NCBI GenBank assembly: GCA_002337215.1
Contig: DDFO01000025.1
Coordinates: 1-39,739, forward strand
From: Phycisphaerales bacterium UBA1926
Lineage (GTDB): Bacteria > Planctomycetota > Phycisphaerae > Phycisphaerales > UBA1924
Direction: 5' to 3'
DNA length: 39,739 bases
Part shown: positions 8,462-16,746 of the stretch, piece after piece
Position numbering within the stretch: position 1 is the first letter of the stretch
Layout: the number at the start of each line of letters is the position of its first letter
Notes under the pieces: model-generated
What the model was told of the DNA's origin: nothing
Database searches by the model: none
The model's input: the letters and a program-made list of their open reading frames with translations, nothing else
Position numbers and translations under genes: made by a program

Positions 8462-9802
8462 TTATCCCGCCGAGCCGTTCGTCGCGGCGACGCGCACCCG
8501 CACGACCCGGGTCGGCTCCGCCTCAAGGATCGTGACCTCGATCCCGTCGTGCACGAGCGATTCGCCCGTCTCGGGGATCTTGCCCATTGTGGTGACGACG
8601 AAGCCGCCCACCGTGTCCCAGTCGTCGGACTCGGGGAGCTCGATCCCGATCGCTTCCAGTTCGTCGTTCGCGTCGTCGAGCTCCATCCGCCCGTCGATCT
8701 CGGCGCACCGCGTGGCGGTGTCGATCGTCACCTGCGGGTCCGGCTTGTCCTCGGGCTCGTACTCATCGCGGATCTCGCCGAACACCTCTTCGATGATGTC
8801 CTCGATGGTGACCAGCCCGCTGATCCCGCCGTACTCGTCGGTCGCGAACGCGATGTGGACCTTCTGCTCGAGCAGATCGCTGAGCAACTCGCGGACGGTC
8901 TTGGTCTCGGGGACGAACGTCGCGTCGCGAGTCACGTCCGCCAGCGAGAACGTCCCGGTCTTCGCCTCGGGGCTCACGAGCCAGCGGAGCAGGTCCTTGA
9001 GGTAGAGCACGCCCCGGATGCTGTCGATCGTCTCGTCGTACACCGGGATCCGGCTGTGCGTCGCCGCCGCCGCCGCCTGCTTCACCGCCTCCAGATCGTC
9101 GGTGTACTCGAGCCCCTGGATGTCCGTCCTGGGCGTCATGATCTGCTCGACCGTCGTCGAGCGGAACTCGACGACCGCCTCGATCATCTCGCGCGCGCTC
9201 TCGTCCAGGTCGCCCTCGCGCTCGGATTCTTCAACCAGGCTCAGCAGTTCCGCCTCGCGGGCTTCCGCGGTGGTCCGCTCGGTTTCCCCCGCGAGCCGGC
9301 GCACGATCTCGGTCGTGAACGCGACGATCCCACGCAGCGGCGCGAGCGCCACCGCGATCATCCGCGTCGGCCAGCCGAACAGCAGCACCACCCGCGCCGC
9401 CGCGTGCTCCGCGATCGCGAGCGGCAGCGCGATGCTGAACACCCAGATCGATACCGCCGCGATCAGCACCCCGAGCAGCAGTTCGCCGAGCGAGATCGCC
9501 GCCGCGGTGCTCGGGTCCGCGCCGTCCTGCAAGGGGACGCCCCCGATCCAGAGCACGACCGCGATCCCCGCGATGAGGTTCGCGAGCACGCGGGGCACCG
9601 CGACCGACGCCGCGTGCCCCGGCACATCCTCCAGGATCTTCTCGAGCGTCTCGGGGAGCCCCTCCTCGCGCTTGCCCGGCTCGATCGCGAGCAGCTCGAG
9701 CCCCATGCGCGTCACCGACCGCAGCGCGAGCTGCACGGTTGACAGCACCGAGCCGAGGATCACCGACCCGATCGCGATCCAGATCCACACCGACGCGCTC
9801 AA
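8462..9802 (-). CDS. CNNM/CorC (HlyC/TlyC) family membrane protein
   Basis: The product has 446 residues. The N-terminal third is a DUF21 membrane domain with helices at about 5-27 and further segments between about 65 and 150. A CBS pair follows (MTPRTDIQGLEYTDDLEAV near 215, then SRIPVYDETIDSIRGVLYL and EYGGISGLVTIEDIIEEV). The C-terminal CorC_HlyC domain ends with RVVRVRV. The family is linked to magnesium or cobalt homeostasis, with CBS domains sensing nucleotides. The start is a TTG at 9802, four bases inside the ybeY gene (TTGA overlap), with GAGAGG upstream, so translation is coupled to ybeY. The ybeY-corC pairing is widespread in bacteria and supports both calls. Confidence 0.9.
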   Translation of the reverse strand: MSASVWIWIAIGSVILGSVLSTVQLALRSVTRMGLELLAIEPGKREEGLPETLEKILEDVPGHAASVAVPRVLANLIAGIAVVLWIGGVPLQDGADPSTAAAISLGELLLGVLIAAVSIWVFSIALPLAIAEHAAARVVLLFGWPTRMIAVALAPLRGIVAFTTEIVRRLAGETERTTAEAREAELLSLVEESEREGDLDESAREMIEAVVEFRSTTVEQIMTPRTDIQGLEYTDDLEAVKQAAAAATHSRIPVYDETIDSIRGVLYLKDLLRWLVSPEAKTGTFSLADVTRDATFVPETKTVRELLSDLLEQKVHIAFATDEYGGISGLVTIEDIIEEVFGEIRDEYEPEDKPDPQVTIDTATRCAEIDGRMELDDANDELEAIGIELPESDDWDTVGGFVVTTMGKIPETGESLVHDGIEVTILEAEPTRVVRVRVAATNGSAG

Positions 9803-10398
9803 CGCTCACCCCTCTCGGCGTTCGCCCTTGCGAACAGCGCCCCGAGCCCCGCGGCCGTCAGCAGCCGGTCTTCCTCGGCGTGCATGCGCGTAAACCCCTC
9901 CTCGGTCGTGTCGTCATACCCCAGGCAGTGCAGCACGCCGTGCAGGATGTAGAGCGTCATCTCGTCCTCGACGGTGTGCCCGATCTCGCCCGCCTGCCGC
10001 GTCGCCTCATCGGCGCAGATCATGATGTCCACATCGAGCGGCGACGATTCCCCCTCGGGGGGCGGCGCGCTCGCCCCGCCCATCAGATCGAACGTGATCA
10101 CGTCCGTCGTGCCCTCGACGCCCAGGTATTCCGCGTGCGCCTCCGCCATCGCGGCGTCGCCCACGATCTCGACCCGCACCTCGCCGGCCGCGCTCGTGTG
10201 GGCCAGCACCGTGCGCACATTCGACCCCAGCCGCTCGAACACGGCGGCATCGAGCCCGCCCGAACGATCGGCAAGTTCAAGACTCAGCGCGGCTGTATCG
10301 GTATCGGTGTCGCCGTGTTGTCGACCCGGGGTTTCGTCATCGGGCGACGATTCCGCGGAAGGGGAAGACGGGGGTTCGCTCGGCTCGGTTTCGTTCAT
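9799..10398 (-). CDS. ybeY: endoribonuclease YbeY (rRNA maturation factor)
   Basis: YbeY is a metal-dependent RNase needed for 16S rRNA 3'-end maturation and ribosome quality control. The family core LGVEGTTDVITFDL is followed by the metal site HGVLHCLGYDD at about residue 152. The first two histidines are present, and the third ligand position of the usual HxxxHxxxxxH motif is Asp. The chosen ATG at 10398 gives 199 residues. The first 45 or so are acidic, Pro/Ser-rich and low-complexity, and are not part of the conserved domain. The open frame extends upstream to 10575, but that part looks non-coding. The stop overlaps the start of the CorC-like gene. Confidence 0.9.
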   Translation of the reverse strand: MNETEPSEPPSSPSAESSPDDETPGRQHGDTDTDTAALSLELADRSGGLDAAVFERLGSNVRTVLAHTSAAGEVRVEIVGDAAMAEAHAEYLGVEGTTDVITFDLMGGASAPPPEGESSPLDVDIMICADEATRQAGEIGHTVEDEMTLYILHGVLHCLGYDDTTEEGFTRMHAEEDRLLTAAGLGALFARANAERGER

Positions 10399-10627
10399 AG
10401 TGCGTCGCGTTCCAGCCCTGTGGCAGCCCGTGTGGCGGTTCTTCATAGCAGGGCGTGTACATGCCTCGACAAGCGGTTCGCCCCCGCGTGGGGCTTTCGA
10501 CAGTGTCGCCCACTCTAGCGGATCGGCGGTCCGAGTCCAGCGGATGAGCCGCAACACAAGGCCGGTCCGCGCCACGCACCCATTCCGGTGGCGGTCCGCC
10601 CCAGCCCGATCCGCCCAGCCGGCATCT

Positions 10628-10648
10628 CCGAAGGCCGAGAACCTTCGG
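10628..10648. other. perfect 7-bp inverted repeat (hairpin)
   Basis: CCGAAGG and CCTTCGG are separated by 7 bases in the gap between divergent ybeY and the coiled-coil gene. No T-tract follows on either strand, so this is not a typical intrinsic terminator. It could be an operator or a 5' leader hairpin of the plus-strand gene. This is only what the sequence shows. Confidence 0.35.
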
Positions 10649-10686
10649 CTTCATCGCCCCCGCGAACCCGCCGACCCCGCGGGGTG

Positions 10687-11097
10687 ATGCTCACCGAGCC
10701 GTCCATCCCCCAGTCCGTCCCTCAGCCCCCCGCATGGCCCGCGGACCGTGCCCGGCTGCTGATCGCCCGCGCCGAGGCCGAGCAGTCGCGGATCGTGGGA
10801 AAGGTGGTCGATGCGTCGATCGATCGCATGGCCGAGGCCCGCGAACGCAGGGAAGAAGAGCGGATCGAAGAAGACCGCGAGACCGACCGGCTCCGCGCCG
10901 CCGAGCGGCGCGAGAAGGCCGACGCCGAGCGCACGGTCCGCAACGCCGAGGCCCGCGCCGCCGAGTACGAGGCCAGGGCAAACAGAGGCGATGAACGCGA
11001 TCGCGCGCAGGACGCCATCAACGCCGATCGGGAACAGAGCGAGGCCGACGACGCGCGACGCCGATCCCGTGCCGCCCGCATCGATCTCCGGGCCTGA
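10687..11097 (+). CDS. small charged coiled-coil protein, function unknown
   Basis: I do not recognise this gene. From the ATG at 10687, preceded by GGGGTG, it encodes 136 residues. After a proline-rich head (residues 1-20) nearly the whole chain is alanine, arginine and glutamate in a heptad-like pattern, for example AEARERREEERIEEDRETD. That predicts one long soluble coiled coil. There is no signal peptide or membrane segment. A long open frame on the opposite strand (10651-11208) has a composition typical of a shadow. The gene is divergent from ybeY and convergent with the PLP enzyme, so it is monocistronic. A structural or scaffold role is possible but unsupported. Confidence 0.55.
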   Translation: MLTEPSIPQSVPQPPAWPADRARLLIARAEAEQSRIVGKVVDASIDRMAEARERREEERIEEDRETDRLRAAERREKADAERTVRNAEARAAEYEARANRGDERDRAQDAINADREQSEADDARRRSRAARIDLRA

Positions 11098-11131
11098 TCC
11101 GATCCACAGCGACAGACCGGGCCGATCCGAG

Positions 11132-12370
11132 TCATCCTTTCGCGGGCGTGGCGATCGCGCCGACGTGCGTGAGCGCGTCCTCGAATTGAGCCCACCGGTC
11201 CTCGACATCGCCCGTGTACCCGATCGAGACGCGCACGAAGCCGGGGCGGATCCCCGCGGCCTCCTGCTCTTCGTCGCTCAGTTCGCTGGAGGTCGACGCG
11301 CCCGAGCAGCTCATCAGCGACTCGAAATAGCCGAGGCTGACCGCGTCGTACCCGAACGCGTGCGTGTTCTGGAGATAGTCCATGAACTCGAAGGCGGTGT
11401 CGCGTGCGCCCAGATCAATCCCGAAGATGCCCCCCATCCCGAACCCGGGGTTGAGCATCTCCGCGAGTCGATCATGCCCGGCGTGCCCGGGCAACCCCGG
11501 GTACCAGACGGGGATGCCGAGTCCTTCGAGTCGTTCGGCAAACAGGAGCGCGCGAGCGCTGTGCTCGCGGACACGCATCCCGAGGTGGGGCAGACGGAGT
11601 GAAAGATCGAACGCCGACTGGGGCGTCATCGTTGGCCCGAGCAGCATCAGCGAGCCCCCGTTGGGGTCCATGAGCGAGGCGATGAATTCCCTGGTGCCGC
11701 AGACTGCTCCCGCGATGATGTCCGAGCCCCCGCTGATGAACTTGGTCATCGAATGGATGACAACGTCCGCCCCGAGCTGGGCGGGGCTGACGATCAGCGG
11801 GGCGAAGGTGTTGTCGACGATCAGCGTTGCGCCGCGTTCGTGCGCGATGCCCGCGAGCGCCGGGATGTCCACGACCGTCAGCGTCGGGTTCGAGACTGTC
11901 TCGCAGTAGACCGCCCTGGTCTTGTCGGTCATCGCTGCGCGGACGGCCTCGGTGTCGCTCGCGTCCACGAAGATGACCTTTACGCCCATGTGCTCGGGCA
12001 GAAACTTCTCGAACAGCGCGTGGGTGCCGCCGTAGACCGTGCGCGCACTGACGATCTCGTCCCCGGGGCGGACGAGTTGGATCACCGCCGACGAGATCGC
12101 GCCCATCCCCGACGCCGCGCAGTACGCCGCCTCGGTCCCCTCCATCGCCGCGAGGTACCGGCTCAGGGTGTAGACGGTCGGGTTGAAATGCCGCCCATAG
12201 AGGTAGCACCCACCGGTGTCGGGCCCGACGGCGCCCGCGAAGATCGCGGGCATGGTCCGGGCCTCCATCACCGTGAAGGTGGTCGAGGCCTCGATGGACA
12301 TGTTGACGCCGCCGTGCTCACCGAATTCGTGGCGCACCGACGCGAGCGAACGGATGGGGTCGAAGGTCAT
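11132..12370 (-). CDS. Cys/Met metabolism PLP-dependent enzyme (methionine gamma-lyase / cystathionine gamma-synthase family)
   Basis: This 412-residue fold-type I PLP enzyme belongs to the trans-sulfuration family. Visible family features are YGRHFNPTV near residue 58, a cofactor-binding ASGMGAISSAV segment near 86, and DNTFAPL near 187. The catalytic lysine is in SMTKFISGGSDIIAG (Lys about 209). The C-terminus carries VRVSIGYTGDVEDR, typical of the substrate carboxylate-binding region. Members either cleave methionine or cystathionine, or join sulfide or cysteine to activated homoserine. Sequence alone cannot separate methionine gamma-lyase from O-acylhomoserine sulfhydrylase. It lies 105 bp downstream of metG on the same strand. 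The methionine theme is suggestive, but the gap is too long to prove an operon. Confidence 0.88.
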   Translation of the reverse strand: MTFDPIRSLASVRHEFGEHGGVNMSIEASTTFTVMEARTMPAIFAGAVGPDTGGCYLYGRHFNPTVYTLSRYLAAMEGTEAAYCAASGMGAISSAVIQLVRPGDEIVSARTVYGGTHALFEKFLPEHMGVKVIFVDASDTEAVRAAMTDKTRAVYCETVSNPTLTVVDIPALAGIAHERGATLIVDNTFAPLIVSPAQLGADVVIHSMTKFISGGSDIIAGAVCGTREFIASLMDPNGGSLMLLGPTMTPQSAFDLSLRLPHLGMRVREHSARALLFAERLEGLGIPVWYPGLPGHAGHDRLAEMLNPGFGMGGIFGIDLGARDTAFEFMDYLQNTHAFGYDAVSLGYFESLMSCSGASTSSELSDEEQEAAGIRPGFVRVSIGYTGDVEDRWAQFEDALTHVGAIATPAKG

Positions 12371-12475
12371 AGAGAAGTATCGACCGCGAGTTGTGTTATT
12401 ACAACGGGGGCCGGCTCAAACCGTGCTGAAAATCGCGTTTCGGGCCAGCCGGTGATCCGAGATCGGCCGTGCCGA

Positions 12476-14221
12476 TCACGCCCCCGGGGCGTCGTCCGTC
12501 GGGTCCGCGCGCATGAACAGGTTCTCCCCCTTGCGGATCGTCTGCCCGACGTTGATCCCGTGCTCGGGGTGGGCCCATGTCGCAAGATCCACGAGCGGGG
12601 CCTTGAAGCCCGAATCGGGGTCATCGGGGTCGTTGAGGGGCGAGCAGTCCCAGTCGCGCCACAGAGCCGCCATCTTCGCCGGCATCGTGGGATAGAGCAG
12701 CAGCGACGCGATGCGGAGCGCCTCGGCGCAGGTATAGAGGATGGTCGCGAGGGCCTTCTCGCCGTGCTCGTGCTCGTCGAGTTTCTTGGCGAGCGTGAAC
12801 GGCGCGGTGTAGGAGATGAAGTCGTCCACGAGCCGGCTGAGGTCGAGGCCCGCCTTCGCCGCTTCATCCAGAGCGATGTCCCCGGTCGCGGTCACACTCG
12901 TGCGCACGGCCTCAGCGGTCGAGGCCGCGAAGTTGAACGTCCGGCTCGGGTCATCCACCGGCTTGCCCGCCGATTCGCGGGCCGCCAGCGCGATCGGCAA
13001 CGCCTTGCCGTCCGGATACCCGAACTCCCCGTTGCAGGTCCGCGTGACCTTGCCCTCGAAGTACTTGGCGAACATGTTCCCCACCCGGCTCGTCGCGTTC
13101 CCGATGCCGTTGGCGAGGTCGCTGTTGTAGACCTCGATGAACCGCGCGTGCGCGAAGTCCGAATCCGTCGCGCCCAGAGGCCCCTGCGTCGTCAGGAACC
13201 ACCGGATGGCGTCCAGCGAGTACTTCTCGGCGTACGCCCGCAACTGATCGATCTCGATGAAATTGCCGAGGCTCTTGGACATCTTTCGCCCCTCGGCGAT
13301 CCAGTACGCGTGGGCGTACACCGTCGCCGGGGGCTGCTCGCCCAGCGCGTGCAGCATGCAGGGCCAGATGACGGCATGGAACCAGAGGATGTCCTTGGCC
13401 ATCAGGTGGGTGATGGAGGCGTCCCCTCCGCCGCGGGCGACGGACTCAGACAGCCCGGGCCAGTACTTCCGCCGCTCGTCGGTGTCGACGATCGTCAGGT
13501 AGTTGCACAGCGCCTCGATCCAGACATAGATCCGGTGCTCGTCGTCGCCGGGCATCTTGATGCCCCAGTCCGCGTCGCCTTCTTTGATCCGACGGGAGAC
13601 CGGGACTTTCTGCAGACCCTGCTTGATCCGCCCCATGACCTCGTTCTTGCGCGCGCCGGGCAGCACGCGGATCGCGCCCGATTCGAGCTTCTCGGTCAGC
13701 CAGCCCTCGTACTTGTCGAGGCGGAAAAAGTAGTTCTGCTCCGTCCGCTTCTCGAGGGGCTTGCCGGTGACCGGGCTGTTGTAGTCGTTTTCCTGCGCGG
13801 TCGATTCGGTGACGTACTCCTCCTGGGAGGGGTCGTACCACCCCTCGTAGTCGCCCAGTTCGATGTCGCCCGAGTCGAGGAGTTTCTGGATGTAGGCCGA
13901 CGCGCGGGACGTGTGGCGGTCCTCGGTCGTGCGCACGAAGTCGTCGTTGGAGAAGCCCATGAACGCGAAGGCGTCCTTGAAGCGGTCCGCGTTGGTGGTG
14001 GCCCATTCGAGGGGGCTCACCCCGTGCTCCGCGGCCGACCGGCTCACCTTCTCGGCGTGCTCATCCGTGCCGGTCAGGAAGAAGACGTCCCTGCCGATGA
14101 GCCGCTGCGCGCGGGCCGCGACGTCGGCGAGCAGCGTCGTGTAGCAATGCCCGATGTGGGGGCGGTCGTTGACGTAATAGATGGGTGTCGTGATGTAACA
14201 GGGCTCGGTCATGGGCGGCAT
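12476..14221 (-). CDS. metG: methionyl-tRNA synthetase
   Basis: This class I synthetase charges tRNA-Met. The HIGH box appears as PHIGHCYTT in the first 30 residues, after PIYYVND. KMSKSLGNFIE is near residue 312. From ATG 14221 there are 581 residues; ATG 14212 is an alternative. The open frame reaches 14341, but the upstream part is arginine-rich shadow sequence. The protein lacks a C-terminal tRNA-binding EMAP domain. The connective peptide segment GWYDPSQEEYVTES...PVTGKPLEKR sits where zinc-binding CxxC knuckles occur in many MetRSs. No Cys remains there, so this is a zinc-free form. It is divergent from the ECF sigma gene at 14435. Confidence 0.94.
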   Translation of the reverse strand: MPPMTEPCYITTPIYYVNDRPHIGHCYTTLLADVAARAQRLIGRDVFFLTGTDEHAEKVSRSAAEHGVSPLEWATTNADRFKDAFAFMGFSNDDFVRTTEDRHTSRASAYIQKLLDSGDIELGDYEGWYDPSQEEYVTESTAQENDYNSPVTGKPLEKRTEQNYFFRLDKYEGWLTEKLESGAIRVLPGARKNEVMGRIKQGLQKVPVSRRIKEGDADWGIKMPGDDEHRIYVWIEALCNYLTIVDTDERRKYWPGLSESVARGGGDASITHLMAKDILWFHAVIWPCMLHALGEQPPATVYAHAYWIAEGRKMSKSLGNFIEIDQLRAYAEKYSLDAIRWFLTTQGPLGATDSDFAHARFIEVYNSDLANGIGNATSRVGNMFAKYFEGKVTRTCNGEFGYPDGKALPIALAARESAGKPVDDPSRTFNFAASTAEAVRTSVTATGDIALDEAAKAGLDLSRLVDDFISYTAPFTLAKKLDEHEHGEKALATILYTCAEALRIASLLLYPTMPAKMAALWRDWDCSPLNDPDDPDSGFKAPLVDLATWAHPEHGINVGQTIRKGENLFMRADPTDDAPGA

Positions 14222-14360
14222 CGTACCCCGCGCAGCCCCCATCCCCCGGCAGGAAGCGGCCGCCGTCGTCCTATCAGGCCGTCGTCCCCTCCGGGTGCCT
14301 CCGAGAACGGGGCGGGATCGCCGGACAGTCGGCGCGAACACGCCTGTCGCTTGTAAAGTA

Positions 14361-14370
14361 AGCGTACGCT
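14361..14370. promoter_or_regulatory. perfect 10-bp palindrome between metG and the ECF sigma gene
   Basis: AGCGTACGCT is a perfect palindrome within the 213-bp divergent gap, next to an AT-rich stretch (TTGTAAAGTAAG). It lies about 65 bases before the sigma-factor start. It could be an operator or part of an autoregulated promoter. No second copy was noticed, so the role is speculative. Confidence 0.3.
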
Positions 14371-14434
14371 GTCTGCCAAGACTCTCGGCCCGCGTGGGCC
14401 CGGTCCCCCCTCCTCACCCCGGCGATTGCGACGC

Positions 14435-15022
14435 ATGGAACGAGCGGAGTTCGAAAAATCGGCCCTCGGGCACCTCGATGCCGTCTATCGCATGGCGTAC
14501 CACCTCGCGCGCAAGCCCGAGGAGGCCGACGACCTCGTGCAGGAGGTCTACGCCCGCGCGTTCCGGCCCCGTTCCATCGAGCGGTTCGTCGATAACTCCT
14601 CTGAGGGCGGCGGCGGCATGCGGGCCTGGCTGTTCGCCATCTGCCACAACGTGTTCTACAGCCGGATCAAGAAACAGAGCCGCCAGCCCGCGAGCGTGGA
14701 GTCGTTCTTCGAGGAATCGACGACCGAGCGGGCCCCCGACGAGCCACCGCCCCAATGGGACGGCCAGCGTCTCGACTTCGAGCAGGTCGATTCGACGCTC
14801 AAGGACGCGATCGATGAACTCAAGACCGAGTATCGCGAAGTCCTGCTGATGTGGGGTGTCGAAGGGCTCAAGTACCGAGAAATCGCGACGATTCTGGATG
14901 TGCCGATCGGGACGGTCATGAGCCGGCTGCACCGGGCCCGAAAGCTGCTCGCCGACCGCCTGATGGATGACGAACAAGCGGTCGCGAACCTCGGCCTGCG
15001 GCGTGAAAAGGGAGACTCGTAG
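14435..15022 (+). CDS. ECF-type RNA polymerase sigma factor
   Basis: The product has 195 residues from the ATG at 14435. Region 2 is seen as AVYRMAYHLARKPEEADDLVQEVYARAF (in two overlapping motifs around residues 15-45), with the usual DLVQEVY core. Region 4 is seen as EYREVLLMWGVEGLKYREIA then LDVPIGTVMSRLHRARKLL, a complete HTH for -35 recognition. There is no region 1.1 or 3, so this is a group 4 (ECF) factor. The next gene downstream encodes a single-pass membrane protein with anti-sigma layout, the classic pairing. The pair probably senses an envelope or redox signal. An in-frame upstream start at 14426 is possible. Confidence 0.92.
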   Translation: MERAEFEKSALGHLDAVYRMAYHLARKPEEADDLVQEVYARAFRPRSIERFVDNSSEGGGGMRAWLFAICHNVFYSRIKKQSRQPASVESFFEESTTERAPDEPPPQWDGQRLDFEQVDSTLKDAIDELKTEYREVLLMWGVEGLKYREIATILDVPIGTVMSRLHRARKLLADRLMDDEQAVANLGLRREKGDS

Positions 15023-15402
15023 GGAAAAGCGTGCACCCGCGGGCGTCACCGACAGAATTTGGCGTCAAAAATCGACCTGATCGAGCGTGAAGCGCGAATA
15101 AACGGGGTCTTGGAATGGCTCAGAAACGATGGATGGATCACGGTTCCACGGGTCCCTCCGGCCCCCCGGGTCACCCCGGGAACGGCCAATGAATCGACGA
15201 TGACAACCTCCGGTCTCCGGGCCGGTCAGACTGGGATGCGAATCAGGCGGCTGATGAGCGGGCTCAGGCAGAATTTCAGCGGGTGCGAGATGGCCGCGGG
15301 CCGAGACGATTCGGGATGATGTTTTCCCGGTCGGCCTTGGGCATCGAGCAGCACGCGGCCGTGGAACCCTGCACGGCCGATTCACCGACGAAGGTGCACA
15401 CG
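15023..15402 (+). other. 380-bp gap between sigma factor and anti-sigma-like gene
   Basis: No convincing gene is present. A plus-strand open frame of 86 codons (15059-15319, TTG start) lacks an SD site and protein-like composition. The gap contains CCCGGG repeats around 15165-15180 and ends with AAGGTG, a plausible SD for the next gene. I see no strong terminator, so read-through from the sigma gene is possible. Confidence 0.4.
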
Positions 15403-16479
15403 ATGGGTCTCCATGACGACAACAACCCGGTCCGCGACGACGCCCGCGTTGGGCAGGACGGTCCGATGGGCGCGGACGCCGTGCGCGCGGGGCTTGAGGG
15501 CAACGCGGCCCGCGCGGCGATGATCCGTGCCGCCGCGGACGGGGAATTGACGCAGGCAGAAACCGAGTCGGTCGCTGGTGCTGATGCCGACGCCGCGATC
15601 GCGTTCGAGCGCACGCTCCGCGATGCGACGGGCCGGGCGATGTCGGGTATCGCGGCGCCTGAGGGGCTCCGCGAGAAGATCATGGCGCTGGCGGCATCTT
15701 CCCGCTCGGAAGACGCCGCGCTCGCGGACGCTCTGGATGAGCGGGCCTCGGTCACCCGATCACCCGGGTTTTGGAGCGGTCTGTCGGTTCGCGGCCGGAT
15801 CGTCGGCACCCTCGCCGCGGCCTTGCTGCTCGCGTTTGTCGGTGTCTTCAGCTGGCAACTCGGCGCGGCGAGCAACGGCGGAACGAACGGGCTGAACACC
15901 CCGGGCGGCGTGAACCAAGCGATGATCGCGGGTCCCGACGCCGGCTCACCCGCGGACAGCAACCTCACCTATCGCACGAGCCTCGCCCGCTTCGTGGCAG
16001 GCGAGCACACCCGAACGCTCGACGACGCCTATGCGGCGCGCAAGGTTGTTTACACCGCTCCCGACACCGCCGCCGACGAGATCGGCAGCCGGCTCGCGCA
16101 CACCCCGGTCATCCCGCCCTGCGGCGGGGAGACCCGGTTCGCGGGCGCTTCGCCCTGCGGCGTGCCGGGCAACGGTCCCTCGGCCCACATGCAGTTCGTT
16201 CTCCCCGTTCACGACGCATCCGGCGACATCGTCGCGGGTGCCGAGGGCAGGAAGGTCAGCGTCTTCGTCAAACAGGACAAGGGCGAGTTGAACATCGAGG
16301 ACGGGACGACCTACCTCGTCGATTCTGACGCGTGCAGCGTCGGCGACTCGTACATCTGCGTCTGGCGCCGCGACGGCTTGCTCTACACGCTCGTGAGCGA
16401 GGACCGCAACGCCCCGATGTGCACCAAGTTCCTCGCCCAGTTCGGCGTCGAGCCGCCAGATCCAGCGCACTCGCTCTGA
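15403..16479 (+). CDS. single-pass membrane protein, probable anti-sigma factor
   Basis: The product has 358 residues from ATG 15403, with AAGGTG 6 bases upstream. The N-terminal 120 residues are soluble and helical (ARAAMIRAAADGELTQAE, then LREKIMALAAS). This is the usual layout of a cytoplasmic sigma-binding domain; the zinc motif HxxxCxxC is absent. One membrane helix lies at about 131-154. The periplasmic part (155-358) has six or more cysteines, including PPCGGETRF, SPCGVPG, SDACSVGDSYICVW and NAPMCTKF, suggesting disulfides or a redox-sensing domain. It follows the ECF sigma gene by 380 bp. The anti-sigma role is inferred from order and topology, not from a recognised domain. Confidence 0.7.
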   Translation: MGLHDDNNPVRDDARVGQDGPMGADAVRAGLEGNAARAAMIRAAADGELTQAETESVAGADADAAIAFERTLRDATGRAMSGIAAPEGLREKIMALAASSRSEDAALADALDERASVTRSPGFWSGLSVRGRIVGTLAAALLLAFVGVFSWQLGAASNGGTNGLNTPGGVNQAMIAGPDAGSPADSNLTYRTSLARFVAGEHTRTLDDAYAARKVVYTAPDTAADEIGSRLAHTPVIPPCGGETRFAGASPCGVPGNGPSAHMQFVLPVHDASGDIVAGAEGRKVSVFVKQDKGELNIEDGTTYLVDSDACSVGDSYICVWRRDGLLYTLVSEDRNAPMCTKFLAQFGVEPPDPAHSL

Positions 16480-16515
16480 ACGCGTCGGGGATTTCCCGTG
16501 TCGAATGTGCCCAAC

Positions 16516-16545
16516 CCGCACCCGATTCGGGTGCGGTTCTGTGCT
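16516..16545 (+). terminator. hairpin terminator after the anti-sigma-like gene
   Basis: A perfect 9-bp stem, CCGCACCCG / CGGGTGCGG, with a 3-base loop lies 37 bp after the stop. Only a weak T-containing tail (TTCTGTGCT) follows, so efficiency may be modest. Confidence 0.5.
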
Positions 16546-16746
16546 GGACGGGCGCTGGAATTATCGGGCTGGGGCGAAGGACCGGGCCTCCTGTGCAGCC
16601 CGGGGCCCCACGGGCCGATGCTGACCCTGCGGCCGACGGCGACGGACCACCCCCGGGACCGAAATGATCCGAACGGTTTTGGCCCCGCCCGCGTAGAGTA
16701 GAGGTACGGAAGAGACGCCGGGTTGCGCCCGGCGAGGAGGCTCCCG

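Noticed and set aside
11753..14356. 867-codon plus-strand frame
   Set aside because: It runs antisense across the PLP enzyme and metG, both of which have complete signature motifs.
15059..15319. 86-codon plus ORF between the sigma and anti-sigma-like genes
   Set aside because: It has a TTG start without SD, mixed composition and no recognisable motif.
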